DNA of 64,000 nt, taken from NCBI GenBank assembly GCA_032207245.1, contig CM063504.1, positions 83,910,844 through 83,974,843 of the forward strand. Direction: 5' to 3'. The DNA is from Pardosa pseudoannulata (taxonomy: Eukaryota; Arthropoda; Arachnida; Araneae; Lycosidae). The translations under genes and the position numbers were made by a program. Below the pieces are notes generated by a model. That model searched no databases. It saw only the letters and a list, made by a program, of their open reading frames with translations, and was not told the DNA's origin. This document shows positions 47,751 to 59,800 of the stretch, in pieces. Position 1 is the first letter of the stretch, and each line of letters opens with the position of its first letter.

Positions 47751-48518
47751 GATTAAATACATTATACATGTATTGTTTTCAATCAACGATTGATAGCTCA
47801 TAAGTGTTTCTTTCCCTTAAACTGAATGTTGAATTATGCTGGAAATATCTTTTAAACTGTAATAAAAATGCATAGTTTAATTTAATCTTTTTTTATTATC
47901 GTCCAAGCCAAAATGCAACAAGACTTCATAAGCTAATCCTTTAACCTCTTTGGAAGTTCTAACTTTTTTTCAGGTTGATTGGTTTTCTTATCGTCTGAAA
48001 CTGACCTATTTTCTCCATTGAGATGATAATTTTTTTTAACTTTACTTTTATGTCCTTTCAATTTTCGATTGTACCTAGAAAAGATTTTTTTTTTTTTTCA
48101 AGATCTTTCAGTAAACTTTTACAAGGTACAAATTGACCTATGCTTTCACTAAATTAAAAAATAATTTTAACTAAAGGGCTGTTGATTTATAACTCCTTTT
48201 CTGACATTTACTCGTGTCCAAACCTTCATGGTGAAGATCGCCAGAAGATAGATATTAATATCCTGATTATTTCCCAGAATTTTTGTCGTTTATTTTCAAC
48301 AAGAACAAAAATCGTTAATATTTCACTTGGCTAATTCTTTTCAAGTAAAGTAATTGAAATGTTGAAATTATTATTGATGTATAACGATCAATATAAAAAC
48401 AAGGTGCTAAGAAAACAAAATAAATATCAACAGTGAAACTTGACATAAGAATGTATAAAAGGGAAAATGGGATTTGTAGAAACATACATATATTGTTGCC
48501 ACAAAATACCCACTAAAT
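47751..48518. other. Unique AT-rich DNA
   Basis: No feature was seen. Confidence 0.4.
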
Positions 48519-48604
48519 ACATGTATTCTGCTAGTATGTATTTTTGAATATGAAAGATTAAAATAACTTTCATATTCAAAAATACATACTTGCACAGTAT
48601 ATGT
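48519..48604. ncRNA. Long hairpin, miRNA-precursor-like
   Basis: A perfect 24-bp stem pairs 48533-48556 with 48567-48590 around the 10-nt loop ATTAAAATAA. Outside it about 14 more positions pair with a few mismatches (10 of 14), giving a ~38-bp stem. Size and loop suit a pre-miRNA or siRNA hairpin. A young miniature inverted-repeat element is an equally good explanation, since a perfect stem suggests recent origin. Expression is unknown. Confidence 0.35.
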
Positions 48605-49260
48605 AAGTTACATAAACATGTAAATTAGTTCATATTTCACCATCTTGCCTAAGCACGTATTAAGTCAATGCAAATTAGTAATTTTGCAGAAATTATTAAA
48701 TTATGTAAATTATCAAAGGGATATCAAATTATCAAAAGGACAAATAAAATAAAAAAAACTGAAACATTTTATCGCAGGAAGTGCGAGAAAATAATAATAG
48801 AATCCAAACTCGAGTATGAGACAAGAGTTCACGGTACTTGCATTTACGATACTTACATTTGGGATATTCAATGCGCCATCTAGTATTAAGAATATGAACT
48901 ATTCGCAGAGGAAAATTTGTTTAATTCCATTACTCAACTAAATTCCATTCTCAACTAAAACAGTAATGCAATTGTTTTTTTAACAGGTTATATGATTGAA
49001 TTATTGTAAGTATATACACAATGTTAAACCTAATGATGCAAAATTTTAATCCTATGTCAATACAAGATCACTTAAATACACGAGGAAAGATGTTTCCAAT
49101 CATATTTCGAAATTAATTTGTAAAACTTCGTTAAAAATATAACATTGCAGTGGAAAGGATTAATAAAACTCTTATTATTTAAAAGTTCTGAAAATTTTCA
49201 GTTATATTTCTGAAATAATAGCTTACGTCATTTCTAAGAGAGGAAAAGAAAAAATTGGAA
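48605..49260. other. Unique AT-rich DNA
   Basis: No feature was found. The 71-codon frame at 48668-48883 has no domain. Confidence 0.4.
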
Positions 49261-49261
49261 C

Positions 49262-49415
49262 AGAAGCATTTTGATACCTGAGCTTGTGGGTTGGAATCCC
49301 ACTGCTGGTATGGGTGTTTGTAGCCGTTCAAAATTGGATTTAAACAATAAATCTCGGTCTCATTAACCCTCGTGTAGCAAAACAATAGGCCGTAGCGCTC
49401 CAAACTAAACTTAGC
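49262..49415 (+). mobile_element. tRNA-derived SINE, family B, 5'-truncated
   Basis: It starts near the B box (GTGGGTTGGAATCCCAC). It then carries the family body: GGTGTTTGTAGCCGTTC, TCTCGGTCTCATTAACC, CTCGTGTAGCAAAAC and GGCCGTAGCGCTCCAAAC. The A box is missing or eroded. Confidence 0.7.
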
Positions 49416-49989
49416 TAAAAAATGAACGCACAAAATTAAGTCGTCAGATTATACTTTATTATAAACACCTTATGTTGAAAAATGAAACACAAAAGTCTTT
49501 TTTATGCATGATTCCCTCCTTAATAAACGATACAAATTTCCCTTAAATTGTTCCAGTATAATTATGTTTGATACTTAAACTTCTGCTGTCAAAGTGTCAA
49601 TAAATCAAATTCCATTCATGTAACGATGTTTAATTTAGGAGTAAGTACAATAGAGTTTGCACTTGTTCGATTAAAACTTTATTATTCTTCAGAGAGAGAC
49701 CGCAATAAAAATAATAAAAATTAAGATTTAACGTCATCAATTATTCAGAAGAACAACATTAATGCCAATTTTTTTTCAGAGTTAACAATTAATGCCATTA
49801 AAATACCAGATTCTCCAAATCATTCTCTTAAAGCAAAAACAGTAATAAAACGAATTAAAAATAATATTATTCTGACGCAACATCAATTATACTGTCAGAA
49901 TATATAATGAATGTTTTTGTGCAAAACAGGTACAAATGATATGAAGCATAAATCATACTCAACATCATCTGGATTGTCAGACTGTATTT
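49416..49989. other. Unique AT-rich DNA
   Basis: No feature was seen. Confidence 0.4.
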
Positions 49990-50420
49990 TTTTTTTTTTT
50001 TTTATAATAAACAGATGAAAGTAAAATAATAATTTTGAGTTTAACATTTTGGAAATTGATATATAGATCTTTATGAGGTTAAGAACAAAGAAAATTGATA
50101 CGTCTTTATCCAGATATATGAAGTCTATTTGGTTCTTTTATTTTTATTTTTTATATTTTCCTTTTTTTTTTTTGTTCGATAGATAAAGGTTAAGAACTAA
50201 GAAAATTGATACGTTTTTATCCAGCCATATACAAATCTATTTATTTTATGTTTTTTAAATTTTATTTTATTTTACTTTTTTTTTAAAAAAAAAAGATGAA
50301 AGTTAAGAACAAAAAAAATTGATACGTCTGTATCGAGCCACATACAGATCAATTTATTTATTTTTTATTCTATTTTATTGTTCTTTTTTTTCTTTTGTTC
50401 GATAGATTTTTTAAGGGAAA
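49990..50420. repeat. Three-copy tandem repeat, ~109-bp unit
   Basis: GGTTAAGAACAAAGAAAATT or a close variant starts units near 50078, 50187 and 50296. Each is followed by GATACGT(C/T)T.TATC.AG and a T-rich block ending TTTTGTTCGATAGAT in two copies. Confidence 0.75.
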
Positions 50421-50739
50421 GTAGTACTTTTCGAGCTGAAAAATCTTCATTATAACAACCGCTTAGTTTTGATTAATTATAAAATAAAATGTTCTGCTGT
50501 ATTAAGAATCCAATTTTTCCTAGGTGTTTAATAAAAGCCTAACTTTATAAAAAAAAAGTATTGTTATATGAAGCAATACAGTATAAAATAAACCCCATAA
50601 AATAGGCACATAAATACAAAAAAAAAATACAAATCCATTTACCCATAAAATAAGTTTTGAGATTTGTAAATTATAAATAAATTTTTTAAACAAAATAAAA
50701 GATAATTTTCATTTGTACTCTATGAATCTCGCTTATATT

Positions 50740-52960
50740 AATAAGTGCAATATATTTTATTTTATAGCATGATAAATGCTAATTACTTTTTTTTAAACTT
50801 TTCCGTTTCTCAAGAGTTTTTAATTATTTTTATTTTAAAATTTTAGATAGCTGTAACGTTTGGGTTTTCTGAGAACATCGATTATATTAATGCGTGCAAT
50901 ATATTTTATTTTAATAAAGGCTAATTTATTTTAATTTTTCAGTTTATCAAAAGTTTTTAATAGTTTTTATTTTAAAATTTTAGATAGCTCTAACGTTTTG
51001 GTTTTCTGTGAACATCGATTAAATTAATGTGTGCAATATACTTTAATTTTAATAAAGGCTAATTTATTTTGCGTGCAATATATTTTAGTTTAAATAAAAG
51101 CTAATTGTTCAGCTTCTCAAGCATTTTTAATTTTTTTACTCTAAAATTTTAGATAGCTCTAAATTTTTAGTTTTCTTTGAAAACCATTATATTGATATGT
51201 GGATTATATTGATTTTATAGCAGGATAAGGGTGATTTTATAAAACTTTTATATTTATCTAGAGGTTTTAATTTATATTTAATTTAAAATTTTAGATAGCT
51301 CTAAAGTTTTAGCTTTCTGTGATCATCAATTATATTAATAAACTCAATATATTTTATTTTATAGCATAATAAAGACAAAATATCTTGTAACTTTTCCGTT
51401 TCTCAAGAGTTTTTAATTATTTTTATTTTAAATTTTAGATAGCTCTAAAGTTTTCTGTGAACATCGATTATATTAATGCGTGCAATATATTTTAGTTTAA
51501 TTAAACGCTAATTTTTTAAACTGATCATCTTCTCAAGAGTTTTTAATTTTTTTTTTCTAAAATTTTAGATATCTCTAAATTTTTAGTTTTCTTTGAAAAT
51601 CGATTATATTGATATGTGGATTATATTTGATTTTATAGTAGGATAAGGTTAATTTTATAAAACTTTTCAATTTCTCTAGAGGTTTTAATTTAAAATTTTA
51701 TGTAGCTCTAAAGTTTTTTTTATAAGTTTTGTTATTGTTCGCAATATATTTTATTTTATAACATGATAAAGACAAAATATCTTTTAACTTTTCAGTTTCT
51801 CAAGAGTTTTTAATTATTTAAAATTTAAAATTTTAGTTAGTTGTAACGTTTGGATTTTCTGTGAAACATCAATTATATTAATATGCGCAATATATTTTAT
51901 TTTATAGTATGATAAAGACAAAATACCCTAAACTTTTCAGTTTCTCAAGAGTTTTTAATTATTTTTAATTTAAAATTTTAGATAGCTCTAATGTTTTCGT
52001 TTTCTGTGAGCATCGATTATATTAATGCGTGCAATATATTTTATTTTAATAAAAGCTAATTTATTTTAACTTTTCCGTTTATCAAGATTTTAATTTTTTA
52101 AATTTTAAAATTTTAGATAGCTTTTAATTTTTGGGTTCCTGTGAACACCAATTATATTAACGCATGCAATATATTTTAATTTAAATAAAAGCTAATTTTT
52201 TAAACTTTTCTGCTTCTTAAATTTTTAAAAATTTTTAATTCGAAAATGTTAGATAACTCTAAACTTTTTGTTTTGTGTGTACAGCGATTATATTAATGCA
52301 CGCAATATATTTTATTTGAATAAAAGCTAACTTATTTTAACTTTCCAGTTTATCAAGAGTTTAATTTTTTAAATTTTAAAATTTTAGATAGCTGTAAAAT
52401 TTTGGTTTTCTGTGAACACCAATATTAACTGGAAAATTTTATTTTATAGCAGGATAAGATTAATTTTAAAAAATTTTCAGTTTCTCTTGAGATTTTAATT
52501 TATTTTTAATATAAAATTTTAGATAGCTCTAAAATTTTAGTTTTCTTTGAAAATAGATAATATTGATATGTGCACTATATTTTATTTAATAGCAGGATAA
52601 GGTTAATTTTATAAAACTTTTCAGTTACTTTAGAGATTTTAATTTATTTTTAATTTAAAATTTTAGACAGCTCTAAAGTTTTAGTTTTCTGTGAACATCA
52701 ATTATATCAATACATGCAATATATTTGACTTTATAGAATGATAAAGAGAAAAATCATTTAAATTTTCGATTTCTCAATAGTGTTAAATTTTCTTTTTAAT
52801 TTTAAAATAACAGTAAGCTCTAAAAACCGGCTGTAGTGCTAGATAAGAAGAAGAAAGGCTATAAAATAAAATATATACTTTAAATTTTTTTAAACTTTTC
52901 AGTTTTTCAATAGTTTGGATTTGTTTAATTTTAAAATTTCAGATAAATTTAGAGTTTTGA
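50740..52960. repeat. AT-rich satellite, ~140-bp unit, about 15 copies
   Basis: TTTTAGATAGCTCTAA recurs about every 135-145 bp (for example near 50841, 50977, 51148, 51290, 51567, 51973, 52115, 52383, 52520 and 52660). It is linked to TTTTCTGTGAACATCGATTA, ATTAATGCGTGCAATATATT and CAGTTTCTCAAGAGTTTTTAA. Two unit subtypes alternate irregularly (with or without a GCATGATAAAGACAAAATAT segment). No reading frame is conserved. Confidence 0.85.
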
Positions 52961-53029
52961 TTTACAAAATAAAACAGGTATTTTACTTCGATTTGATTTA
53001 AAATTTAGCTTCTAATCTTGGTTTGGTTT

Positions 53030-53225
53030 TCTTTATAGCGCTACGGTCTATTTATTTTATTTATTTATTTATTTATATTTTGCAACATGAGGGTTAATGA
53101 GACCAGAACCTACTGCTTAAAGCATATTCCGAATGGCTACGAACATACATGCCACAGTGGGATTCGAACCTACGAACTCTGGTACCGAAGATTAGCGCCT
53201 TAGCCATTTGGATAATTTAGTTGAA
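53030..53225 (-). mobile_element. tRNA-Arg-like SINE, family B
   Basis: On the minus strand, A box TGGCTAAGGCGC, an anticodon-like loop CTTCGGT (TCG in the anticodon position) and B box AGGTTCGAATCC are followed by ATGTTCGTAGCC-like and TCTCATTAACCCTCATG body blocks. A TAAA-type simple repeat interrupts the tail (near 53050-53080). It resembles tRNA-Arg(UCG) in the loop, but the arms do not fold into an intact tRNA. Confidence 0.75.
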
Positions 53226-53360
53226 GGTTGTTTAAACTCAACTAGCTGTAAGTGCGAGTGCTCGGTAAACAAATAGGTTGTCATGTGATAAGTATTTAAT
53301 ACATAAAATTCGTAATTGTGTATGTTTTACTATACACAATTATATACTTACTGTTAATTC

Positions 53361-54201
53361 TACTGGCTTCGAACCGTAATTTTTTTTGTTCCGGTTTTCG
53401 TTCCGGTTCAACTAAAAAATTAATATCGGTTCAGTTCCGGTTTTCACTCCGCCAAAAATAACGGTTTTCGGTTCAATTCCGGTTTTCGCTCCGCCAAAAA
53501 TAAACTGTTTTCGTTTCAGTTCCAAATGAATAATTTCATTTTATGTATATTCTTATTTGTACTAAAAATATAATTCTATCATAAACAAAAAATGTAATTC
53601 TATCAAAATTTAAAAGATTTTATTCTTTTTTTAATTGGTACACTATGTGAATTGATACAAACAGCAGGCCTAATGAAATACTACTATTACGAAACATTTG
53701 AATCGCCGCCATTACCAAACACCCATTTAATGCGCAGAAGATTTGATAGATGCTTCATGCTACGTCACTTAGGGCCTCTCCTGTCTATTTACTCCTCCCT
53801 GATCTAAACAGTCTATACAAACATCCGTGGATGATCGCATGCTGAGATGTGAAAAATAAAATATAACTCGATATTTTTCTTAAAAAATCATCTATACTTC
53901 TAGTTTAATCAACTGAATTAAATATGTCTTCTACAAGTAGTTTCATGCGAAACTGAAACAGAAAAATACTAGTGAATATCAAAATAGGAAATCGAGAAGC
54001 AGTATACATGTAATGATAATTATAAAGTTGACGTTAAATTAGAAAATATTGATAAGTTGGTAACAGTAACAAAATGACTGAAAGATATATCGAACCGAAA
54101 TAAACCGATATTTTTTTCGGTTCAGTTCCGGTTTTCGTTCCGACCAATATAACGGTTTTTTCCGGTTTTCGGTTTTCGGTTCAGTTCCGGTTCGAAGCCC
54201 T
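53361..54201. mobile_element. hAT-type element with CGGTTTTCGGTT subterminal repeats (841 bp)
   Basis: The left end TACTGGCTTCGAACCG and right end CGGTTCGAAGCCCTG are inverted around a shared CTTCGAACCG. Many TTCGGTTCAGTTCCGGTTTT-type repeats lie inside both ends. Flanks GTTAATTC (53353-53360) and GTTAATTG (54202-54209) form an 8-bp duplication with one mismatch. The middle is AT-rich, with no transposase. Confidence 0.8.
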
Positions 54202-55135
54202 GGTTAATTGTGACCGTTTGCAAACAATCTTGAGCGTACAGTCTACAGCCATGGGTTGGTTGGTATGGATAGCAACAATCTATTGTTTTAGTACTATATA
54301 GCTAATGCAACCAGGAATTAGTTTATTTATTTTTAAATCGATTATAAATTCGTCGCAATTTCTCATCTACATATTTCAAAAGTTAGCTTGAGGGTGACTG
54401 AATTTCATAATATTCATTTGGTGTCCATATTTTACGTTATAAAATATACTGGTTGAAATGGCAAGACTAAACTAATCTTTTAAACGCTAGAGTGTAATAG
54501 AGTGTAACGCTAGACTGTACAACCTTACGAAAGATTCATTCTGAATGGTATCAATCGTTTTATTTTAGGCTAAATAGGACAAAAACTCTATTATAATAAA
54601 GATTTTAAGAAGAAGGTACCATATCCCCTTAATGCTTATGTAAGTTTCAACAAGAGTTGGAAATTTTGTGTTGTGAGTTCCTTTTATTAATGAAAATAGT
54701 GAACTAACATTTATTTCGCTATTTGTCTCTACTTTTCATTCAGCTGAATTTAAATAATTTAAATTTCAAATTTCGTAAGATAAAAGTCTCATTAACAGAA
54801 AGGGCAGAAAAGCATTGAATCTTCCTCGCAAATTAAAGAAACTGTTTTCTTTAATTGGGATTGAATATTTTTTAGAGAAAATCTTTTATTTTTCTAGGAG
54901 AAATTTCGTTAGAAAAATAATTTTGTTTATGTAACATGCTTAGGTTTTTTACAGGAATACTATGCATAATTGCCTCTTTTTACATCAGAGTTTTTATTTT
55001 ATTATTTTGTAAAATAAATTCTAAAGGCTCATTCAGGTATTACAATAAAATTAGAATCATATAATATATAACTAATTAAAGCGAAATAAATATCTATAAA
55101 CTAGAGCAATTGCAACTGAAAAGCACACACATATA
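54202..55135. other. Unique AT-rich DNA
   Basis: No gene or element was found. Confidence 0.4.
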
Positions 55136-55645
<510 letters not shown>

Positions 55646-55787
55646 ATACATACATACATACATATATGTATTTATATATATATATATATATATGCATATA
55701 TATATATATACATACATATACATATATATACATGTATATACATACATATATATAGACATATATATACATATATATACATATATATAC

Positions 55788-55847
<60 letters not shown>

Positions 55848-56000
55848 ACATACATACATATATACATATACATACATATATACATATATATATATATGTG
55901 TGTATATATATATGTATGTATCTATCTATCTATCTATATATATATATATATGTGTATGTATGTATCTATCTATCTATCAATCTATATATGTATATATGTA

Positions 56001-56050
<50 letters not shown>

Positions 56051-56055
56051 AGTAT
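55646..56055. repeat. Compound TA / CATA / TATC microsatellite
   Basis: Long alternation of TA, CATA and ATCT (TCTATCTATC near 55920 and 55963). All tyrosine/isoleucine-repeat frames on both strands here are artefacts. Confidence 0.95.
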
Positions 56056-56580
56056 ATTTATTTTTTTAGTTCACATAATCTGTAATGAAATAGTCGATTA
56101 AAATTTTATTTTCTGTATAGAGTATACATTAAAAAATGTAGTGGTGCAGGGGGGGAGGGCTAGAAGCTACAGCATCGAGCGATATATGTATATGAGTATA
56201 CATTTCAAGATTAATTTAATGATTAAAGGTTAGAGTAAAAATTCGCAATCTGAAGATCGTAAAACGTCACGTTTACCAATTGCCGTGAAACGCCGAACAA
56301 ATTATCAGAGCAAGGAATGAAAAGAATCTAAGAGACTTAATTAACTCGTGAATGATGCCAATCAGTGGAAATTGGAATTAAAAATGTTTTTTCGCCTCGC
56401 TCAGATAAAAGTCGGCTAAGGAATTGGAAATTCCGCACTCATTAGTCACGCCGTGGCGTGCGATTAAAAGACGCCCCAATATGTTTAGCAAACTAACGAA
56501 CCGCATTCAATAAACACTCGCGTTCCGAAATATTTTTGCCCATTCAGAAAATTCGCGGTGTGGGAGTTTTGAAAAAAAAA
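56056..56580. other. Unique segment with a GC-richer core
   Basis: 56380-56570 is less AT-rich and has a small palindrome CACGCCGTGGCGTG (56448-56461). No ORF or element end is present. It may be conserved non-coding sequence. Confidence 0.35.
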
Positions 56581-56584
56581 AAAA

Positions 56585-56800
56585 TATCTTCTATATAATA
56601 TGAAATTGGGAAATCTCTCACAGTGACGACCACTCGAATGTGCATCCATAATTAATAAATGGTATACAATTAACAGATGCTTTGCTAACCTATTTTATCC
56701 CAGTGACCCATTTTATTTTAGGGATTTATTTAGAGCAGAAGCTCCCAACCTTTTCTGCATCACCGCCCCCTTCACAAGAAAAAAATATTTGAACGCCTAC
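56585..56800. repeat. Segment duplicated at 58047, with hAT-like left end
   Basis: CTCACAGTGACGACCACTCG through TTCTGCATCACCGCC is repeated at 58047-58255 with few changes. Inside it, CAGAAGCTCCCAACCTTTTC (56736-56755) followed by TGCATCACCGCCCCC resembles the left end of Charlie-like hAT elements (CAG..GTTCCCAACC). It is directly followed by the ~172-bp satellite. Confidence 0.6.
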
Positions 56801-59800
56801 ACTTTCATAACTAATTATATCAATAAATATCGAAATGTTGTTGTATGCTTTCTTTTATATCGATTTCACCTTCCTATATATTAATTAAGAATCAGAAAGT
56901 AGATATTAATTAAATCGGCCAACAAAAAGAGTAAAAATTGTTTATAAAAAACAAACAAAAAATCAATAAAAATTTCCATAATAATATACCAAATATCGAA
57001 ATGTCGTTATATGTTTTCTTTTACATCGATTCTATCTTCCTGTATATTAATTAAGAATCAAAAAGTAGATACTAATTAAATTGGCCAACAAATATAGTAA
57101 AAATTACTTATTAAAAACTTAAAAAACAATAAGAATCTCTATAATATCTAATTATACCAAATAACAAAATGTCGTTATATGTTTCCTTTAAATCGATTTC
57201 ATCTTTCTATATATCAATTAAGAATCAAAAAGTAGATATTAATTAAATCAGCAGACAAATATAGTAAAAATTGCTTATTAAAAACTTACAATAAAACAAG
57301 AAACAATATTAATTTCTATAATAACTAATTGTACCAAATATCGAAATATCGTTGTATGTTTTCTTTTATATCGATTTCATCTTCCTACATATTAATTAAG
57401 AATGAAATGTAGACATTAATTGAATCAGATAACAAATATAGTAAAAATTGCTTATTAAAACTTAAATGTAAACTTAAAACTAAAAATCAATAAGAATTTC
57501 CATAATAACTATAAATATATCAAATATCGAAATGTCGTAATATGTTTTTTTATATCGATTCTATCTTCCTGTATATTAATTAAGAATCAAAAAGTAGATA
57601 TTAATTAAATTGGCCAACAAATATAGTAAAAATTGCTTATTAAAACCTTAAATAAAATATCAATAAGCATTTCCATAATAACTAATTATACCAAATATCG
57701 AAATGTCGTTATATGTTTCATTTATATCGATTTCATCTTTCTATATATCAATTAAGAGTCAAAAAGTAGATATTAATTAAATTGGCCCATAAATATAGTA
57801 AAAATTGCTTATTAAAACTTTAAAAGTAAACAAAAAATCAGTAAGCATTTCCATAATAACTAATTATACCAAATAGCGAAATGTCGTTATATGCTTTCTT
57901 TTATATCGATTCCATATTACTATATATTAGTTAAAAATCAAAAAGTAGATATTAATTAAATCGGCCCACAAATATAATAAAATTGCTTATTAAAAACTTA
58001 AAAAAAATCAATAAACATTTCCATAATAATTAATTATACCAAATCTCTTTCATATAATATGAAACTGGGGAGTCTCTCACAGTGACGACCACTCGAATGT
58101 GCATCCATAATTAATAAATGGTATACAATTAACAGATGCTTTGCTAACCTATTTTATCCCAGTGACCTATTTTATTTTAGGAATTTATTTAGAGAAGTTC
58201 CTAACCTTTTCTGCATCACCGCCTCTTTCACAAGAAAAAAATATTTGAATGCCTACTCTTCCATTATAACTAATTATACAAAATATCGAAATGTAGTTGT
58301 ATGTTTGCTTTTATATCGATTTCATCTTCCTATATATTAATTAAGAATCAAAACGTAGATACTAATTAAATTGGTCCATAAATATATTAAGAATTGCTTA
58401 TTAAAAACTTAAACAAAAAATCAATAAGAATTTCCATAATAACTAATCATACCAAATATCGAAATGTCGTTATATGTTTTCTTTTATATCGATTTCATCT
58501 TTCTATATATTAATTAAGAATCAAAAAGTAGATACTAATTAATTCCTTTTTGCTTATTAAAAACTTAAACAAAAAATCAATAAGAATTTCCATAATAACT
58601 AATTATACCAAATATCGAAATGTCGTTATATGTTTTCTTTTATATCGATTTCATCTTTCTATATATTAATTAAATGGGCCCACACATATAGTAAAAATTG
58701 CTTATTAAAAACTTAAAAGTAAACAAAAAATCAACAACAATATCCATAACTTATTAAACCAAATATCGAAATGTCGTTATATGTTTCTTTTACATCGATT
58801 TCATCTTTCTATATATTAATTAAGAATCAAAAAGTAGATATTAATTAAATCGGCCAACAAATATAATAAAAATTGCTTATAAAAACTTAAAAATTAATAA
58901 GAATTTCCATAGTAACTATAATTATACAAAATATCGAAATGTGTTATATATCGCTATATAATTTCTTTATATCGATTTCATCTTCCTATATATTAATTAA
59001 AAAAACAAAACGTAGATATTAATTAAAATGACCTATAAATATAGAAAAAAATTCCTTATTAAAAACATAAACAATCAATAAGAATTTCCATACTAACTAT
59101 AATTATGCCAACTATCGAAATGTCATTATATGTTTTTCTATTATATAAATTTCAACTTCCTACACATAAATTAAGAATCAAAAAGTAGTTATTAATTAAA
59201 TTGACCCATAAATACAGTAAAAATTGCTTATTAAAAACTTAAACAAAAAATCATTGAGAATTTCCATAATTTAATTATACAAAATATCGAAATGTTATAT
59301 GTTTTATTTTATATCGATTCTATCTTCCTATATATTAATGAAGAATCAAAAAGTAGATATTTATTAAATTAACCCATAAATATAGTAAAAATCGCTTGTT
59401 AAACACTTAAAAGTAAACAAAAAATCAATAAGAATTTCCATAATAACTAACTATACCAAATATCGAAATGTCTTAGTATGTTTTTTTTTATATCGATTCC
59501 ATCTTCCTATATATTAATTAAGAACCAAAAAGTAGATACTAATTAAATTGGCTCATAAATGTAGAAAAAAATTCCTTATTAAAAACTTAAACAAAAAATC
59601 TATAAGAATTTTCATAATAACTAATTATACCTAATATCTAAAAGTCGTTTATGTTTTTTTTATAACGATTTCACCTTCGTATATATCAATTAAGAATCAA
59701 AAAGTAGATATTAATTAAATCGGCCAAGAAATATAGAAAAAATTGCTTATTTAAAACTTAAAAGTAAGTAAAAGATCAGTAATCATTTCCATAATAACTA

